A DNA stretch of 64,000 bases, taken from positions 1,398,001 to 1,462,000 of the forward strand of contig NC_003030.1 in NCBI RefSeq assembly GCF_000008765.1, written 5' to 3'. The stretch is from Clostridium acetobutylicum ATCC 824. GTDB lineage: Bacteria; Bacillota; Clostridia; Clostridiales; Clostridiaceae. The position numbers and the translations under genes are program-made. The notes under the pieces are model-generated. The model was not told the origin of the DNA and did not search any database. It worked only from the letters and a program-made list of their open reading frames with translations. Positions 1 to 8,843 of this stretch are shown here, one piece after another (position 1 is the stretch's first letter; every line of letters begins with the position of its first letter).

Positions 1-1
1 T

Positions 2-676
2 TTGAGACTTAAAAAAATTGATTACGCAACTCAAAAGGAGGATATTATTATTTCTTTATCTGGACCCATTTTAAATTTAATTCTGGCGGTTATTTTTTAT
101 GTTATATTTAAAAACAGCGGCAGGCATATATATTATTCACTATACTTTACAAATCTGTCCCTTGGCTTATTTAATTTAATACCTGCTTATCCTTTAGATG
201 GGGGGAGAATTATGAAAGAGGTGCTTTCTGAGAAAATCCCTTATAGAAAGGCAAATGAAGTAAGTATATATATAAGTATAGTTATAGGAATAATATTTTG
301 CATTTTTTCAATTGTAGGACTTTTCTTTAGTGTAAAAAGCATTAATATGCTAGTGGTAGCTTTTTTTATACTATTCTGCTCTTTTAAAGAAAAAGGAAGG
401 ATGGTCTATATTGTTATGGGTGATATAATAAGAAAAAAAATAATATTTCTAAGGAAAGGGTATATTGAAAATAGAATGATTTCAGTATCCGCTGAGAATA
501 ACCTTTTAAATGCTCTTAAAGTTATTGATAAAAACAAATACACAGTAGTTACGGTTTTAAATAAAGAGATGAAGGTTATAGATTTAATTTATGAAGAAGA
601 AATGCTCGAGGCTTTAAAGAACTATGGAAATATTACTTTTGGAAAATTGGTAGAATTAAGAGAAAGTAATGACTGA
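2..676 (+). CDS. spoIVFB: Stage IV sporulation protein FB-like M50 metalloprotease (5' end outside window)
   Basis: C-terminal 224 residues of an integral-membrane zinc protease of the site-2 protease (M50) family. The segment NLIPAYPLDGGRI (about residues 58-70 of the visible part) is the conserved second M50 motif, whose Asp helps bind zinc. The HExxH helix must lie upstream of the window. Hydrophobic segments flank the motif and the last ~80 residues look like a divergent CBS domain, as in SpoIVFB. In spore formers this enzyme cleaves pro-sigma-K in the membrane around the forespore. The true start is not visible. Other M50 proteases share the motif, so the SpoIVFB name rests on the CBS-like tail and the sporulating host. 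Confidence 0.75.
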   Translation: MRLKKIDYATQKEDIIISLSGPILNLILAVIFYVIFKNSGRHIYYSLYFTNLSLGLFNLIPAYPLDGGRIMKEVLSEKIPYRKANEVSIYISIVIGIIFCIFSIVGLFFSVKSINMLVVAFFILFCSFKEKGRMVYIVMGDIIRKKIIFLRKGYIENRMISVSAENNLLNALKVIDKNKYTVVTVLNKEMKVIDLIYEEEMLEALKNYGNITFGKLVELRESND

Positions 677-691
677 GATAAATTTTAACTG

Positions 692-721
692 TTGAACATT
701 TTTTTAAGTATGTGTTAGAAT
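692..721 (+). promoter_or_regulatory. Probable sigma-A promoter for the radical SAM gene
   Basis: TTGAAC (692-697) and TAGAAT (716-721) are separated by 18 nt, about 30 bp before the start codon at 754. The site lies in the short gap after spoIVFB, so the downstream genes can be expressed independently of sporulation. Confidence 0.5.
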
Positions 722-753
722 ATAAAAATGAGCGATTTTTAGGAGGAAAATAG

Positions 754-2622
754 ATGAATAACATTATTGATGATGTTTTATTTAGGGTAGAAAAGCCAGC
801 AAGGTATATAGGCGGAGAATTTAACTCTGTTATTAAAGATAAGGATAAGGTGGATGTGAGATTTGCCTTTTGTTTCCCAGATGTATATGAAGTTGGAATG
901 TCTCATTTAGGAATGAAGATATTGTATAATGTTTTAAATAAGAGAGAAGATACGTACTGTGAAAGAGTATTTGCTCCATGGCCAGATATGGAAAAATTAA
1001 TGAGAGAAAATGACATGCCTCTTTATGCACTTGAAACAAAGGATCCTATAACTAATTTTGATTTTATAGCTTTTACTCTTCAATATGAAATGAGCTATAC
1101 TAATATACTTAATATGCTTGATCTTGCAAAGGTTAAAGTAAGAGCATCTGAAAGAGGAGAAGATGATCCTATTATTGTATGTGGTGGACCATGTGCATAT
1201 AATCCTGAGCCTCTTTATGACATTGCCGATATTTTTTCTTTAGGTGAGGGTGAGGAGCATTTAAGTGAGTTAGTTGATTTGTATAAGAAGTGCAAGAAAG
1301 ATAAATTAACTAGAAAAGAGTTTTTAAGAATGGCATCACATATAGAGGGAACTTATGTACCTTCTCTTTATGAGGTGTCATACAATGAGGATAATACTAT
1401 AAAGGAGTTTAAACCTTTATATGATGATGTTCCAACGAAGGTTAAAAAAAGAATAATAACTAATTTTAACGATGTTGTATACCCAGATGATTTTATAGTA
1501 CCTTATAGCGAAATAGTACATGATAGAATCATGCTTGAGACCTTCAGAGGTTGTACAAGGGGCTGCAGATTCTGTCAGGCTGGAATGATATATAGACCGG
1601 TTAGAGAGAAGAAAACAGACAGACTTATGGAGCTTGCAGATAAAATAATAAAAAATACAGGTTATGAGGAGATGTCGTTGACATCACTTAGTATATGCGA
1701 TTATTCAGATATTAAAAATCTTGTATACAGTTTAATTGAGAAGTATAAGGAGAATAATGTAAGTGTATCACTTCCATCACTTAGAATAGATTCCTTTTCG
1801 GTTGATCTTATAAAAGAGCTTCAAAAAGTTAGAAAGTCAGGTCTTACTTTTGCACCAGAGGCTGGAAGTCAAAGAATGAGAGATGTTATAAATAAGGGAG
1901 TAACTGAGCAAAATTTAATTGATTCAGTAAGCAGTGCCTTTAAGAATGGTTGGACTACTATAAAGTTATACTTCATGATAGGACTTCCATATGAAACTAT
2001 AAAGGATGTAAGAGGCATAGGAGAGCTAGGTAAAAAAGTTGTTGAGGAATATTATAAGGTACCAAAGGAAGAAAGAAAGAAAGGTCTTAAGGTTACTCTT
2101 AGCACATCAATATTTGTACCAAAACCTTTTACACCATTCCAGTGGTCACCTATGGATAATATAGAATCTGTAAGAGAAAAAATAAGCGAGTTAAGAGATG
2201 AATTAAATGGAACACGTGTAATAAATTATAACTGGCATGAGACACCAGTAAGTTATCTTGAGGCAGTTTTTGCAAGAGGAGATAGAAGAGTCTGCGATGT
2301 TCTTATAAAAGCATTTGAAAAAGGAGAAAAATTTGACGGCTGGTCTGAATACTTCAACAATGATGTATGGATGGAGGCCTTTAAAGAATGCAATGTTGAT
2401 CCTGATTTTTATGTTTATAGAAATAGAAGCTACGATGAAGTTCTTCCATGGGATTTTATAGACATAGGAGTTTCTAAAAAGTTTTTAATAAGTGAAAACG
2501 AAAAGGCCAAGGAAGAGGTAGTTACGCCAGATTGTAGGGGAGGCTGCACAAACTGCGGTGTTAATGTAAATTTCAAAGAAGGGAAGTGCTTTGAAGGTGC
2601 GCTATTTAATAAAGTACAGTAA
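754..2622 (+). CDS. B12-binding-type radical SAM protein (TIGR03960-like)
   Basis: A 622-residue radical SAM protein. The cluster motif is in RGCTRGCRFCQAG (about residues 267-279, Cys-x3-Cys-x2-Cys), which binds a 4Fe-4S cluster and S-adenosylmethionine. The N-terminal ~200 residues resemble the cobalamin-binding-like domain of the YgiQ/TIGR03960 group (GGPCAYNPEPL, then GEGEEH). The C-terminus carries a Cys-rich tail (CRGGCTNCGVN). The ATG at 754 has a GGAGG site 9 nt upstream. The next gene starts inside this one, and the pair (radical SAM plus DUF2344) is commonly adjacent in Firmicutes. The reaction is not established; RNA or protein modification near the ribosome is a guess from the neighbours rng and rplU. 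Confidence 0.85.
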   Translation: MNNIIDDVLFRVEKPARYIGGEFNSVIKDKDKVDVRFAFCFPDVYEVGMSHLGMKILYNVLNKREDTYCERVFAPWPDMEKLMRENDMPLYALETKDPITNFDFIAFTLQYEMSYTNILNMLDLAKVKVRASERGEDDPIIVCGGPCAYNPEPLYDIADIFSLGEGEEHLSELVDLYKKCKKDKLTRKEFLRMASHIEGTYVPSLYEVSYNEDNTIKEFKPLYDDVPTKVKKRIITNFNDVVYPDDFIVPYSEIVHDRIMLETFRGCTRGCRFCQAGMIYRPVREKKTDRLMELADKIIKNTGYEEMSLTSLSICDYSDIKNLVYSLIEKYKENNVSVSLPSLRIDSFSVDLIKELQKVRKSGLTFAPEAGSQRMRDVINKGVTEQNLIDSVSSAFKNGWTTIKLYFMIGLPYETIKDVRGIGELGKKVVEEYYKVPKEERKKGLKVTLSTSIFVPKPFTPFQWSPMDNIESVREKISELRDELNGTRVINYNWHETPVSYLEAVFARGDRRVCDVLIKAFEKGEKFDGWSEYFNNDVWMEAFKECNVDPDFYVYRNRSYDEVLPWDFIDIGVSKKFLISENEKAKEEVVTPDCRGGCTNCGVNVNFKEGKCFEGALFNKVQ

Positions 2623-3307
2623 GGGCTCTAACATAAAATTTGTTTCACATTTAGATATAATGAGGGCTATTCAAAGAACGGTAAAAAGAGCAGGAATTCC
2701 TGCTGAGTACTCAAAGGGATTTAATCCTCATATGTCAATGTCAATAGCTCAGCCACTTTCGGTTGGAATTTACTCAGATGGTGAGTACTTTGACCTCAAT
2801 CTTAAAGAAGAAGTCAGTGAAGATAAAATAAAAGAGACTTTTAATAAGGCAGCAACTAATGATTTAAAAGCTTTAGATGTAATAAAAATAGAAAAAGAAT
2901 ACTATGACTCTGGTAAAAAAGTAGAAAGTTCTATGGCAGTAATTGAGGCTGCTAGATATTTTATAAAAATAAAGTATAAAAGTACGGAAAGCCTTAAAGA
3001 AGAAATTGAAAAAATCATTAAGGATGAAAATTGGTCAATACTCAAGAAGACTAAGAAGAGTGAAAAAATAGTCAATATTAAGGGAATGGTAAAAAGATTT
3101 TCATACAAAATAAGTGAGGGAATATTAGAAATAGATACTCTTGTAGCATGTGGAAGTCGTGAAAATCTTTCACCAGATCTTTTATGTGAATATATAAAAA
3201 AACATACTAGTAATGTGCTTGAAAATTCCTTTTCGGATATAAAAAGAATTGAGATGTATGCACTTAAGAATAAGAAACTAGTTGAACTTTATAGATATTT
3301 TGTTTAG
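2591..3307 (+). CDS. DUF2344 / TIGR03936 family protein
   Basis: A 238-residue protein starting with TTG at 2591, with a GAAGGGAAG-like ribosome site just upstream. It overlaps the radical SAM gene by 32 bp, so the two are probably translationally coupled. The N-terminal KYSKGSNIKFVSHLDIMR and GFNPHMSMSIAQPLSVG segments are typical of the DUF2344 family, which is fused to or next to the same radical SAM protein in other genomes. No catalytic motif can be named. It most likely works with the upstream enzyme as a substrate-handling partner. Confidence 0.8.
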   Translation: MKVRYLIKYSKGSNIKFVSHLDIMRAIQRTVKRAGIPAEYSKGFNPHMSMSIAQPLSVGIYSDGEYFDLNLKEEVSEDKIKETFNKAATNDLKALDVIKIEKEYYDSGKKVESSMAVIEAARYFIKIKYKSTESLKEEIEKIIKDENWSILKKTKKSEKIVNIKGMVKRFSYKISEGILEIDTLVACGSRENLSPDLLCEYIKKHTSNVLENSFSDIKRIEMYALKNKKLVELYRYFV

Positions 3308-3340
3308 CATCCATGAAAAGTCTAGTAAGAGGTGTTTTTA

Positions 3341-4786
3341 TTGAAAAAGATTTTTATAGAAAGATGTACAGATTTTTTAAAGGTAGCTGTATTGGATAAT
3401 GGTGAATTCAAAGAATGCTTTATAGAGGATGAAAAGGAAGAAATTTACTCAGGAGCAATATATAAAGGCGTTGTTAAAAATATAGTACCAGCTATTAAAT
3501 GTGCATTTGTAGACATAGGCAATGGTAAAAATGGATATCTTTATATGGACAGTAAGTTTAATAATGTGAATATTAAAAAAGGCGATGAAATGCTTGTTGA
3601 AATAGTAAAAGAAAGCATAGGAAGTAAAGGACCAAAGGTAAGTAATGCAATAACTATACCTGGAAGATATTCGGTTATAATTACTTTAAATACAGACATA
3701 AATATTTCAAAAAAAATATCGGATTCTAAATACATAAAAATGCTAAAGGAAAACGTTAAAAAGCCAGAAGATGTAGGGGTAATGATTAGAACTAATGCAC
3801 AAAATGTTAGTTTAGAGGATATAAATAATGAAATAGAGAACCTATATGAAACCTATGTAGGTATAAGAAAAAAAGCTAAATATTCAAATAAAGTTGGAAT
3901 TGTTTATAATGCAGGCGGCACAATAGAAAGAATCATGAGAGACAATGAAGATGTAGCAGATTTAACTGTTGTAGTTAATGACAAAAAAGATTTCGATAAT
4001 ATTCAAAATTATATACTAACAAAGAAGGATATGAAATGTAATTTGAAACTTCATGACAGCAATATAAGTCTTATGGAGTATTATGGTTTTGAAAGAGAAA
4101 TAGTAAAGCTTATAGATAGAAAAGTTATGTTAAAATGCGGTGGATATCTTATAATAGATAACACAGAAGCAATGCATGTGATTGATGTAAATTCTGGAAA
4201 GAACATAAAGAATTCCAATCTAGCTAGAACAGCATTTCTAACTAATATGGAAGCGGCAAAAGAGGCTGCACGACAGATTATACTTAGAAATTTAAGTGGT
4301 ATAATAGTAATTGATTTTATAGATATAACTGATGAGGAAGCTAAGAGTAAGATAGTAAATGTACTCAAACAAGGATTTTTAAAGGATAAAAATAAGACCA
4401 TAGTATATCCTTTTACTGAGTTAAATATAGTGCAAATTGCAAGAAGAAGAAGAGGAAAATCTATCTATGACTATCTCGAAGAAAAATGTGATAGTTGCAT
4501 TGGAAGCGGGCGTAAATTGAACTTTGAATACATGAAGAATCTTATGAGAAATAAGGTTATAAGATTTTTAGAGGAGCACGAAAAGGCAAAGAGTATATAC
4601 ATCGAGATGGATAAGAGATATGAAAATAAAATATCTTTAGATGTTGAAGGGTTCATAAAAGATATAGGTGCGGATAATTTATCTGTATACATTGAATATA
4701 AAAGCAAGCCAGATGTTTTCAAGATAAATTTTAGAGAACTTTCCAGTGATATGGAGAAAATGCAGCAATATAAAATTTATGGATGA
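3341..4786 (+). CDS. rng: Ribonuclease G/E
   Basis: Endoribonuclease of the RNase E/G family, which cuts single-stranded AU-rich RNA in mRNA decay and rRNA maturation. An S1-like domain is near the N-terminus (GAIYKGVVKNIVPAIKCAFVD). The catalytic magnesium site is in HVIDVNSGK and IIVIDFIDI, and the zinc-link is CDSCIGSGR near residue 390. The ~480 residues match short RNase G-type proteins rather than the long E. coli RNase E. An in-frame GTG lies at 3332, but the AAGAGGTG ribosome site overlaps it and spaces correctly to the TTG at 3341, so I chose TTG. It lies upstream of rplU, as in many Firmicutes. Confidence 0.92.
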   Translation: MKKIFIERCTDFLKVAVLDNGEFKECFIEDEKEEIYSGAIYKGVVKNIVPAIKCAFVDIGNGKNGYLYMDSKFNNVNIKKGDEMLVEIVKESIGSKGPKVSNAITIPGRYSVIITLNTDINISKKISDSKYIKMLKENVKKPEDVGVMIRTNAQNVSLEDINNEIENLYETYVGIRKKAKYSNKVGIVYNAGGTIERIMRDNEDVADLTVVVNDKKDFDNIQNYILTKKDMKCNLKLHDSNISLMEYYGFEREIVKLIDRKVMLKCGGYLIIDNTEAMHVIDVNSGKNIKNSNLARTAFLTNMEAAKEAARQIILRNLSGIIVIDFIDITDEEAKSKIVNVLKQGFLKDKNKTIVYPFTELNIVQIARRRRGKSIYDYLEEKCDSCIGSGRKLNFEYMKNLMRNKVIRFLEEHEKAKSIYIEMDKRYENKISLDVEGFIKDIGADNLSVYIEYKSKPDVFKINFRELSSDMEKMQQYKIYG

Positions 4787-4793
4787 AAAATTC

Positions 4794-4822
4794 TTTACAA
4801 AGTTTAAGTGATATGGTACAAT
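4794..4822 (+). promoter_or_regulatory. Sigma-A promoter for the rplU operon
   Basis: TTTACA (4794-4799) and TACAAT (4817-4822) with exactly 17 nt between them, directly after the rng stop codon. A transcript from here would carry a leader of about 85 nt before rplU. Confidence 0.75.
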
Positions 4823-4827
4823 GGCAC

Positions 4828-4906
4828 ATGTAGACCGCACAAAACGGGTTTTTATTAAACACAATTTATTGTGTACCCCTATTGGCGAGGCCGTAAATGA
4901 GGAGGT
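4828..4906 (+). promoter_or_regulatory. rplU 5' leader, candidate L21 autoregulatory RNA
   Basis: The leader between the promoter and rplU has a hairpin of ACACAATTTATTGTGT type (about 4859-4874), then a stretch ending GGCGAGGCCGTAAATGAGGAGG that runs into the ribosome site. L21 leaders regulating rplU-prp-rpmA are known in Firmicutes. I assign this by position and structured appearance, not by a covariance-model match. Confidence 0.5.
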
Positions 4907-4914
4907 GTTTGTTA

Positions 4915-5226
4915 ATGTACGCAGTTATAGCTACTGGAGGAAAACAGTACAAAGTTCAAGAGGGAGATGCAATTTACGTTGAGAAAATTGCAGCTGAAGT
5001 TGATTCAACAATTGAACTTAATGAGGTTCTTGCAGTTTCAAAGGAAGATGGTTTAGTTTTAGGAAAACCTGTAGTTGAAGGAGCAAAAGTTGTAGCAAAA
5101 GTTGAAGCTCAGGGTAAAAGTAAGAAAATCATCGTATTTAAGTATAAGAGAAAGAAAGACTACAGAAGAAAAAGAGGACACAGACAGGCTTATACTAAAC
5201 TTGTAATTGAAAAGATACAAGCTTAA
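4915..5226 (+). CDS. rplU: Large-subunit ribosomal protein L21
   Basis: A 103-residue protein starting [14 protein letters not shown], the canonical L21 start, and ending in the basic [12 protein letters not shown] region that binds 23S rRNA. An in-frame ATG lies 18 nt upstream, but GGAGGTG (4901-4907) lies between the two and spaces correctly to 4915. First gene of the conserved rplU-prp-rpmA cluster. Confidence 0.97.
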   Translation: MYAVIATGGKQYKVQEGDAIYVEKIAAEVDSTIELNEVLAVSKEDGLVLGKPVVEGAKVVAKVEAQGKSKKIIVFKYKRKKDYRRKRGHRQAYTKLVIEKIQA

Positions 5227-5228
5227 TT

Positions 5229-5603
5229 ATGATTGATGTAGTTTTTAAGAAAAAAAATAATGTGGTTGTTTCTTATGTTATAACAGGTCATGCTGATCGT
5301 ATGGCAAAGGATTCCGAGAGGCATCTTGAAAATTATGATGAGGAAACAGATATGCTATATGACAATGCAGTTTGTAGTGCAGTATCTCTTTTAGGTCAAG
5401 TATGTATACTAGGAATTGAAGAAGTTTTACATATTAAAGTGAATTATTCTGCAAAGGAAGGATACATAGCTTTAAATCTTGAAAATTTAGATTTAAATGA
5501 TCTTGAAAGAGCACAGGTTCTTATGAAAACTACATTGTTAGGATTTGAAAATTTAGCGGAAAGCTATGATGAGTATATAAAAGTTAGCGTTGAGGAGGTG
5601 TAA
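5229..5603 (+). CDS. prp: Ribosomal-processing cysteine protease Prp
   Basis: A 124-residue protein of the YsxB/Prp family, which removes the short N-terminal extension of ribosomal protein L27. It sits in the diagnostic place between rplU (2-nt gap) and rpmA (3-nt gap). The catalytic pair is visible as His21 in ITGHA and Cys49 in NAVCSAVSLLGQ. In the forms I know best the two residues are about 12 apart; here about 28 lie between them, an acidic insertion. The L27 encoded next door has the extension Prp needs, which supports the assignment. Confidence 0.9.
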   Translation: MIDVVFKKKNNVVVSYVITGHADRMAKDSERHLENYDEETDMLYDNAVCSAVSLLGQVCILGIEEVLHIKVNYSAKEGYIALNLENLDLNDLERAQVLMKTTLLGFENLAESYDEYIKVSVEEV

Positions 5604-5606
5604 TTT

Positions 5607-5909
5607 ATGCTTTCAATTAATCTTAGTTTGTGTGCGCACAAAAAAGGAATGGGTAGTTCCAAAAACGGAAGAGACAGTGAGTCTAAGAGACTTGGAGTTA
5701 AAGCTTCTGATGGTGAATTTGTTTTAGCTGGAAACATAATTGTTAGACAGAGGGGAACAAAAATTCATCCAGGTGTTAATGTAGGTAGAGGTAAAGATGA
5801 TACACTCTTTGCTAAAGCTGATGGATTAGTTAAATTCGAGAAACGCGGAAAAGATAAGAAATTCGCAAGCGTTTATCCAGTTGAAATTGAACAAAGCGTA
5901 GCTGAATAG
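5607..5909 (+). CDS. rpmA: Large-subunit ribosomal protein L27, with cleavable N-terminal extension
   Basis: A 100-residue L27 whose mature part begins at [21 protein letters not shown]. It is preceded by the Firmicute-type extension [10 protein letters not shown], which Prp removes so that the L27 N-terminus can reach the peptidyl transferase centre. The extension usually has Phe or Leu before the Ala; here it is Cys. Strong GAGGAGGTG ribosome site. The operon ends in a terminator just after the gene. Confidence 0.96.
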   Translation: MLSINLSLCAHKKGMGSSKNGRDSESKRLGVKASDGEFVLAGNIIVRQRGTKIHPGVNVGRGKDDTLFAKADGLVKFEKRGKDKKFASVYPVEIEQSVAE

Positions 5910-5913
5910 TATT

Positions 5914-5944
5914 AAGCACCCTTTACTAAGGGTGCTTTTTTAAA
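5914..5944 (+). terminator. Rho-independent terminator of rplU-prp-rpmA
   Basis: Perfect 10-bp stem AAGCACCCTT / AAGGGTGCTT (5914-5923 with 5928-5937), a 4-nt loop and a T run. Confidence 0.95.
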
Positions 5945-6047
5945 GTTTAAATTATAAAAACAATTAAATATAGGAATAATATATATAGTTTTTATAAAAA
6001 TTTATTATAGAACTTTGTAAATAAAGTTGAAGGTAAAGGTGAGATAA

Positions 6048-7322
6048 ATGTTTGTAGATAAGGCTAGGATTTTTGTTAAATCAGGAGATGGCGGCGATGG
6101 AGCTGTGTCATTTAGACGTGAAAAATATATTCCGCTTGGAGGTCCTGACGGAGGAGACGGAGGAGAAGGTGGAGATGTAATACTTGTTGTAGATCCTAAC
6201 ATGACAACTCTACTTGACTTTAAGTATAAAAGAAAGTATGTGTCGGAGAGAGGACAAAATGGTCAAGGAGCTAAATGTTATGGAAGAGATGGAAAAGATC
6301 TTTACATAAAAGTTCCAATGGGTACTATAATTAGAGATGTAGAAACAGATAAAATAATGGCAGATTTAGCACATAAAGATGATAAATTTGTAATTGTAAA
6401 AGGTGGAAGAGGAGGAAAGGGAAATGTAAAGTTCTGCACTCCAACAAGACAGGCGCCTAACTTTGCACAACCGGGCATGCCAGGAGAAGAAAGATGGATA
6501 AGTTTAGAGTTGAAATTGCTTGCAGATGTAGGATTAATTGGTTTCCCTAATGTTGGTAAATCCACACTTCTTTCAGTGGCATCTAAGGCAAGACCTAAGA
6601 TCGCTAACTATCACTTTACGACTATAACTCCAAATCTTGGCGTTGTTGATGTTAGTGGAATTAGCAGCTTTGTAATGGCAGATATACCAGGAATAATAGA
6701 AGGTGCATCAGAAGGTGTTGGGCTTGGATTTGAATTCTTAAGACACATTGAAAGAACACGACTTTTAGTGCATGTAGTAGATATATCTGGATCAGAAGGC
6801 AGAGATCCCTTAGAAGATTTTCTTAAAATAAATGAAGAGCTTAAAAAATATAATATAAAGTTGTGGGATAGACCTCAGATTGTAGCAGCTAATAAAGCTG
6901 ATATGGTATATGATGATGATCAATTTAATAAGTTTAGAGAAGAGCTTAATAAGCTAGGATACAAGAACGTATTTAAAATATCTGCTGCAACTAGAATGGG
7001 AGTTGAGGATCTTTTAAAGGAATGTGCTAGAGTTTTAAGTACTATCCCAGTTACAGATATGGAAATACCAGAAGAGGAGAGGTTTGTACCAGAAGATAAA
7101 CACTTTACTTACACAATTAGAAAAGAAGGCGATACTTATATTGTTGAGGGAACTTTTGTTGATAGACTTCTTGCAAGTGTAAATGTAAATGAACCAGATT
7201 CTTTTAGATATTTTCACAAGGTTTTAAGAAATAAAGGTGTAATGGCAGAGCTTGAAGAAATGGGAATAAAAGATGGAGATATGGTAAGACTTAATGATTT
7301 TGAATTTGAATTCTTAAAGTAG
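6048..7322 (+). CDS. obg: GTPase Obg (CgtA)
   Basis: A 424-residue GTPase for late 50S assembly and stress control. The N-terminal glycine-rich Obg fold spans residues 1-158 ([15 protein letters not shown], then [14 protein letters not shown]). The G domain follows with the P-loop GFPNVGKST, the Walker-B-like DIPG and NKAD. A C-terminal OCT domain (about 345-424) is present, as in Firmicutes. The ATG at 6048 is preceded by AAGGTGAG. It begins a run obg-yhbY-nadD-yqeK conserved in Firmicutes. Confidence 0.97.
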   Translation: MFVDKARIFVKSGDGGDGAVSFRREKYIPLGGPDGGDGGEGGDVILVVDPNMTTLLDFKYKRKYVSERGQNGQGAKCYGRDGKDLYIKVPMGTIIRDVETDKIMADLAHKDDKFVIVKGGRGGKGNVKFCTPTRQAPNFAQPGMPGEERWISLELKLLADVGLIGFPNVGKSTLLSVASKARPKIANYHFTTITPNLGVVDVSGISSFVMADIPGIIEGASEGVGLGFEFLRHIERTRLLVHVVDISGSEGRDPLEDFLKINEELKKYNIKLWDRPQIVAANKADMVYDDDQFNKFREELNKLGYKNVFKISAATRMGVEDLLKECARVLSTIPVTDMEIPEEERFVPEDKHFTYTIRKEGDTYIVEGTFVDRLLASVNVNEPDSFRYFHKVLRNKGVMAELEEMGIKDGDMVRLNDFEFEFLK

Positions 7323-7335
7323 GAGGAGATTTATA

Positions 7336-7626
7336 TTGACTGGGAAACAGAGGGCTTATTTAAGAAGTATGGCAAATACTATGGAGGTTATATTCCAAAT
7401 AGGTAAGAATGGCATTGATGAGGCTATTTTAAAGCAATTAGACGATGCACTTGAGGCTAGAGAACTTATAAAGATAAACGTGCTTGAAAGCAGCGGAATG
7501 ACACCAAGAGAAGCTAGTGATGTTTTATGTGAAAAACTTAATTGCGAGGGAATACAGGCAATAGGTAAAAAACTTGTTATATATAGGCAATCAAGGAAAA
7601 AGCCTAAAATAAAATTAATTAATTAG
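7336..7626 (+). CDS. yhbY: YhbY-family RNA-binding protein (CRM domain)
   Basis: A 96-residue single-domain CRS1-YhbY protein that binds pre-50S particles. The start is TTG at 7336, placed by AGGAGGAG at 7321-7328. Family segments seen: LTGKQRAYLRSMAN, FQIGKNGI with the GxxG-like loop, and GKKLVIYRQS at the end. It lies 13 nt after obg, with which it shares a ribosome-assembly role. Confidence 0.92.
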   Translation: MTGKQRAYLRSMANTMEVIFQIGKNGIDEAILKQLDDALEARELIKINVLESSGMTPREASDVLCEKLNCEGIQAIGKKLVIYRQSRKKPKIKLIN

Positions 7627-7646
7627 AAGTGCAAAAGAGTGATATA

Positions 7647-8249
7647 ATGAAAAAAAAAGCTATTTTTGGAGGAACCTTTAATCCTATTCATAATGCACAT
7701 TTAAATATAGCAGCTAAGAGTATAGAGAAACTTCAGCTGGATGAGTTAATATTTGTGCCATCAGGGAATCCTCCACATAAAAGTGAAAAGGGAATAGCAC
7801 CGGCAGAATTAAGATATGAAATGGTAAAAGAGGCTATTAAAGATAATTGTAAGTTTAGGATAGATGATTACGAAATTAAAAAAAAAGGAATTAGCTATAC
7901 CTATGAAACACTTGAGCATTTTTCTCGTTCTCAAAAAGATGTAGATTGGTTTTTTATTGCCGGATTGGATAGTCTTATGGATTTAGACAAATGGAGAAAT
8001 GTAAATACTATATTAAGCTTATGTAAGTTTATAGTTTTTAATAGGAGTGGATACAATAAAAGTCAAGTTTTAGAACAAAAAGAGTATTTGGAAAAAAAAT
8101 ACATAAATAATATAGTATTTTTAGATATTAAGCCAATAGATATTTCTTCTACCATAATAAGGCAAAAAATTAGAGAAAATGAATATATAGGAGATTTGGT
8201 TCCTGAGAAAATTTACGATATAATTAAAAAAAATAAACTATATGTTTGA
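7647..8249 (+). CDS. nadD: Nicotinate-nucleotide adenylyltransferase
   Basis: Makes deamido-NAD from nicotinate mononucleotide and ATP. The N-terminal nucleotidyltransferase motif GGTFNPIHNAH (the T/HxxH signature) and C-terminal ISSTIIR are both present in about 200 residues, the normal length. A GTG in frame at 7629 is possible, but ATG at 7647 puts MKKKAIFGG at the N-terminus, as in the family. The ribosome site is weak. The reading frame overlaps the first candidate start of yqeK. Confidence 0.93.
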   Translation: MKKKAIFGGTFNPIHNAHLNIAAKSIEKLQLDELIFVPSGNPPHKSEKGIAPAELRYEMVKEAIKDNCKFRIDDYEIKKKGISYTYETLEHFSRSQKDVDWFFIAGLDSLMDLDKWRNVNTILSLCKFIVFNRSGYNKSQVLEQKEYLEKKYINNIVFLDIKPIDISSTIIRQKIRENEYIGDLVPEKIYDIIKKNKLYV

Positions 8250-8265
8250 AGGTGTATATTTTAAT

Positions 8266-8835
8266 ATGTGGTCATATGATAAAATTACAGATTACTTAAT
8301 GAATAATTTAGGTGAAAAGAGATATAAACATAGCTTAGGTGTTATGGATACTGCAGTTAGACTTGCTGGAATTTATAATGAGGACACAGAAAAGGCCAGA
8401 ATAGCAGGACTTGTACATGATTGTGCAAAAAAACTACCTGGTGAGAAGATTATTGAAATATGTACCAACGAAGGCTATGAATTAGGAGATGAGGATATAA
8501 GAAATTCTTATCTTCTCCATGGTCTTGCTGGAAGAATTTTAGCTAAAAAAGTTATAGGAATTGATGATGAAGATGTACTTAATGCTATAGAGTTTCACAC
8601 TACAGGAAGACCCAATATGTCTCTCTTGGAGAAAATAATATATATAGCGGATTATATTGAACCAGGTAGAGAATTTAAAGGTGTTGATGAGCTTAGAAAA
8701 GCAGCAGATGAAGACTTGAATAAAGCTCTTTTAATGTCTTTTGATAATACAATTAAGTTTGTAATTGATAAGGGTGGTTTTTTACATCATAATACTATAG
8801 AAGCAAGAAATTATTTGATTTCTAGAAAGGGGTAG
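8266..8835 (+). CDS. yqeK: YqeK-type HD phosphohydrolase, probable Ap4A hydrolase
   Basis: HD-domain protein of about 189 residues with the metal ligands in YKHSLGV and LVHDCAKK. YqeK of Bacillus is reported to split diadenosine tetraphosphate symmetrically. An ATG at 8242 overlaps nadD; the AAGGTG at 8248-8253 fits the ATG at 8266 better, though spacing is long (12 nt). It follows nadD as in most Firmicutes. Confidence 0.88.
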   Translation: MWSYDKITDYLMNNLGEKRYKHSLGVMDTAVRLAGIYNEDTEKARIAGLVHDCAKKLPGEKIIEICTNEGYELGDEDIRNSYLLHGLAGRILAKKVIGIDDEDVLNAIEFHTTGRPNMSLLEKIIYIADYIEPGREFKGVDELRKAADEDLNKALLMSFDNTIKFVIDKGGFLHHNTIEARNYLISRKG

Positions 8836-8843
8836 GTAGGCTA

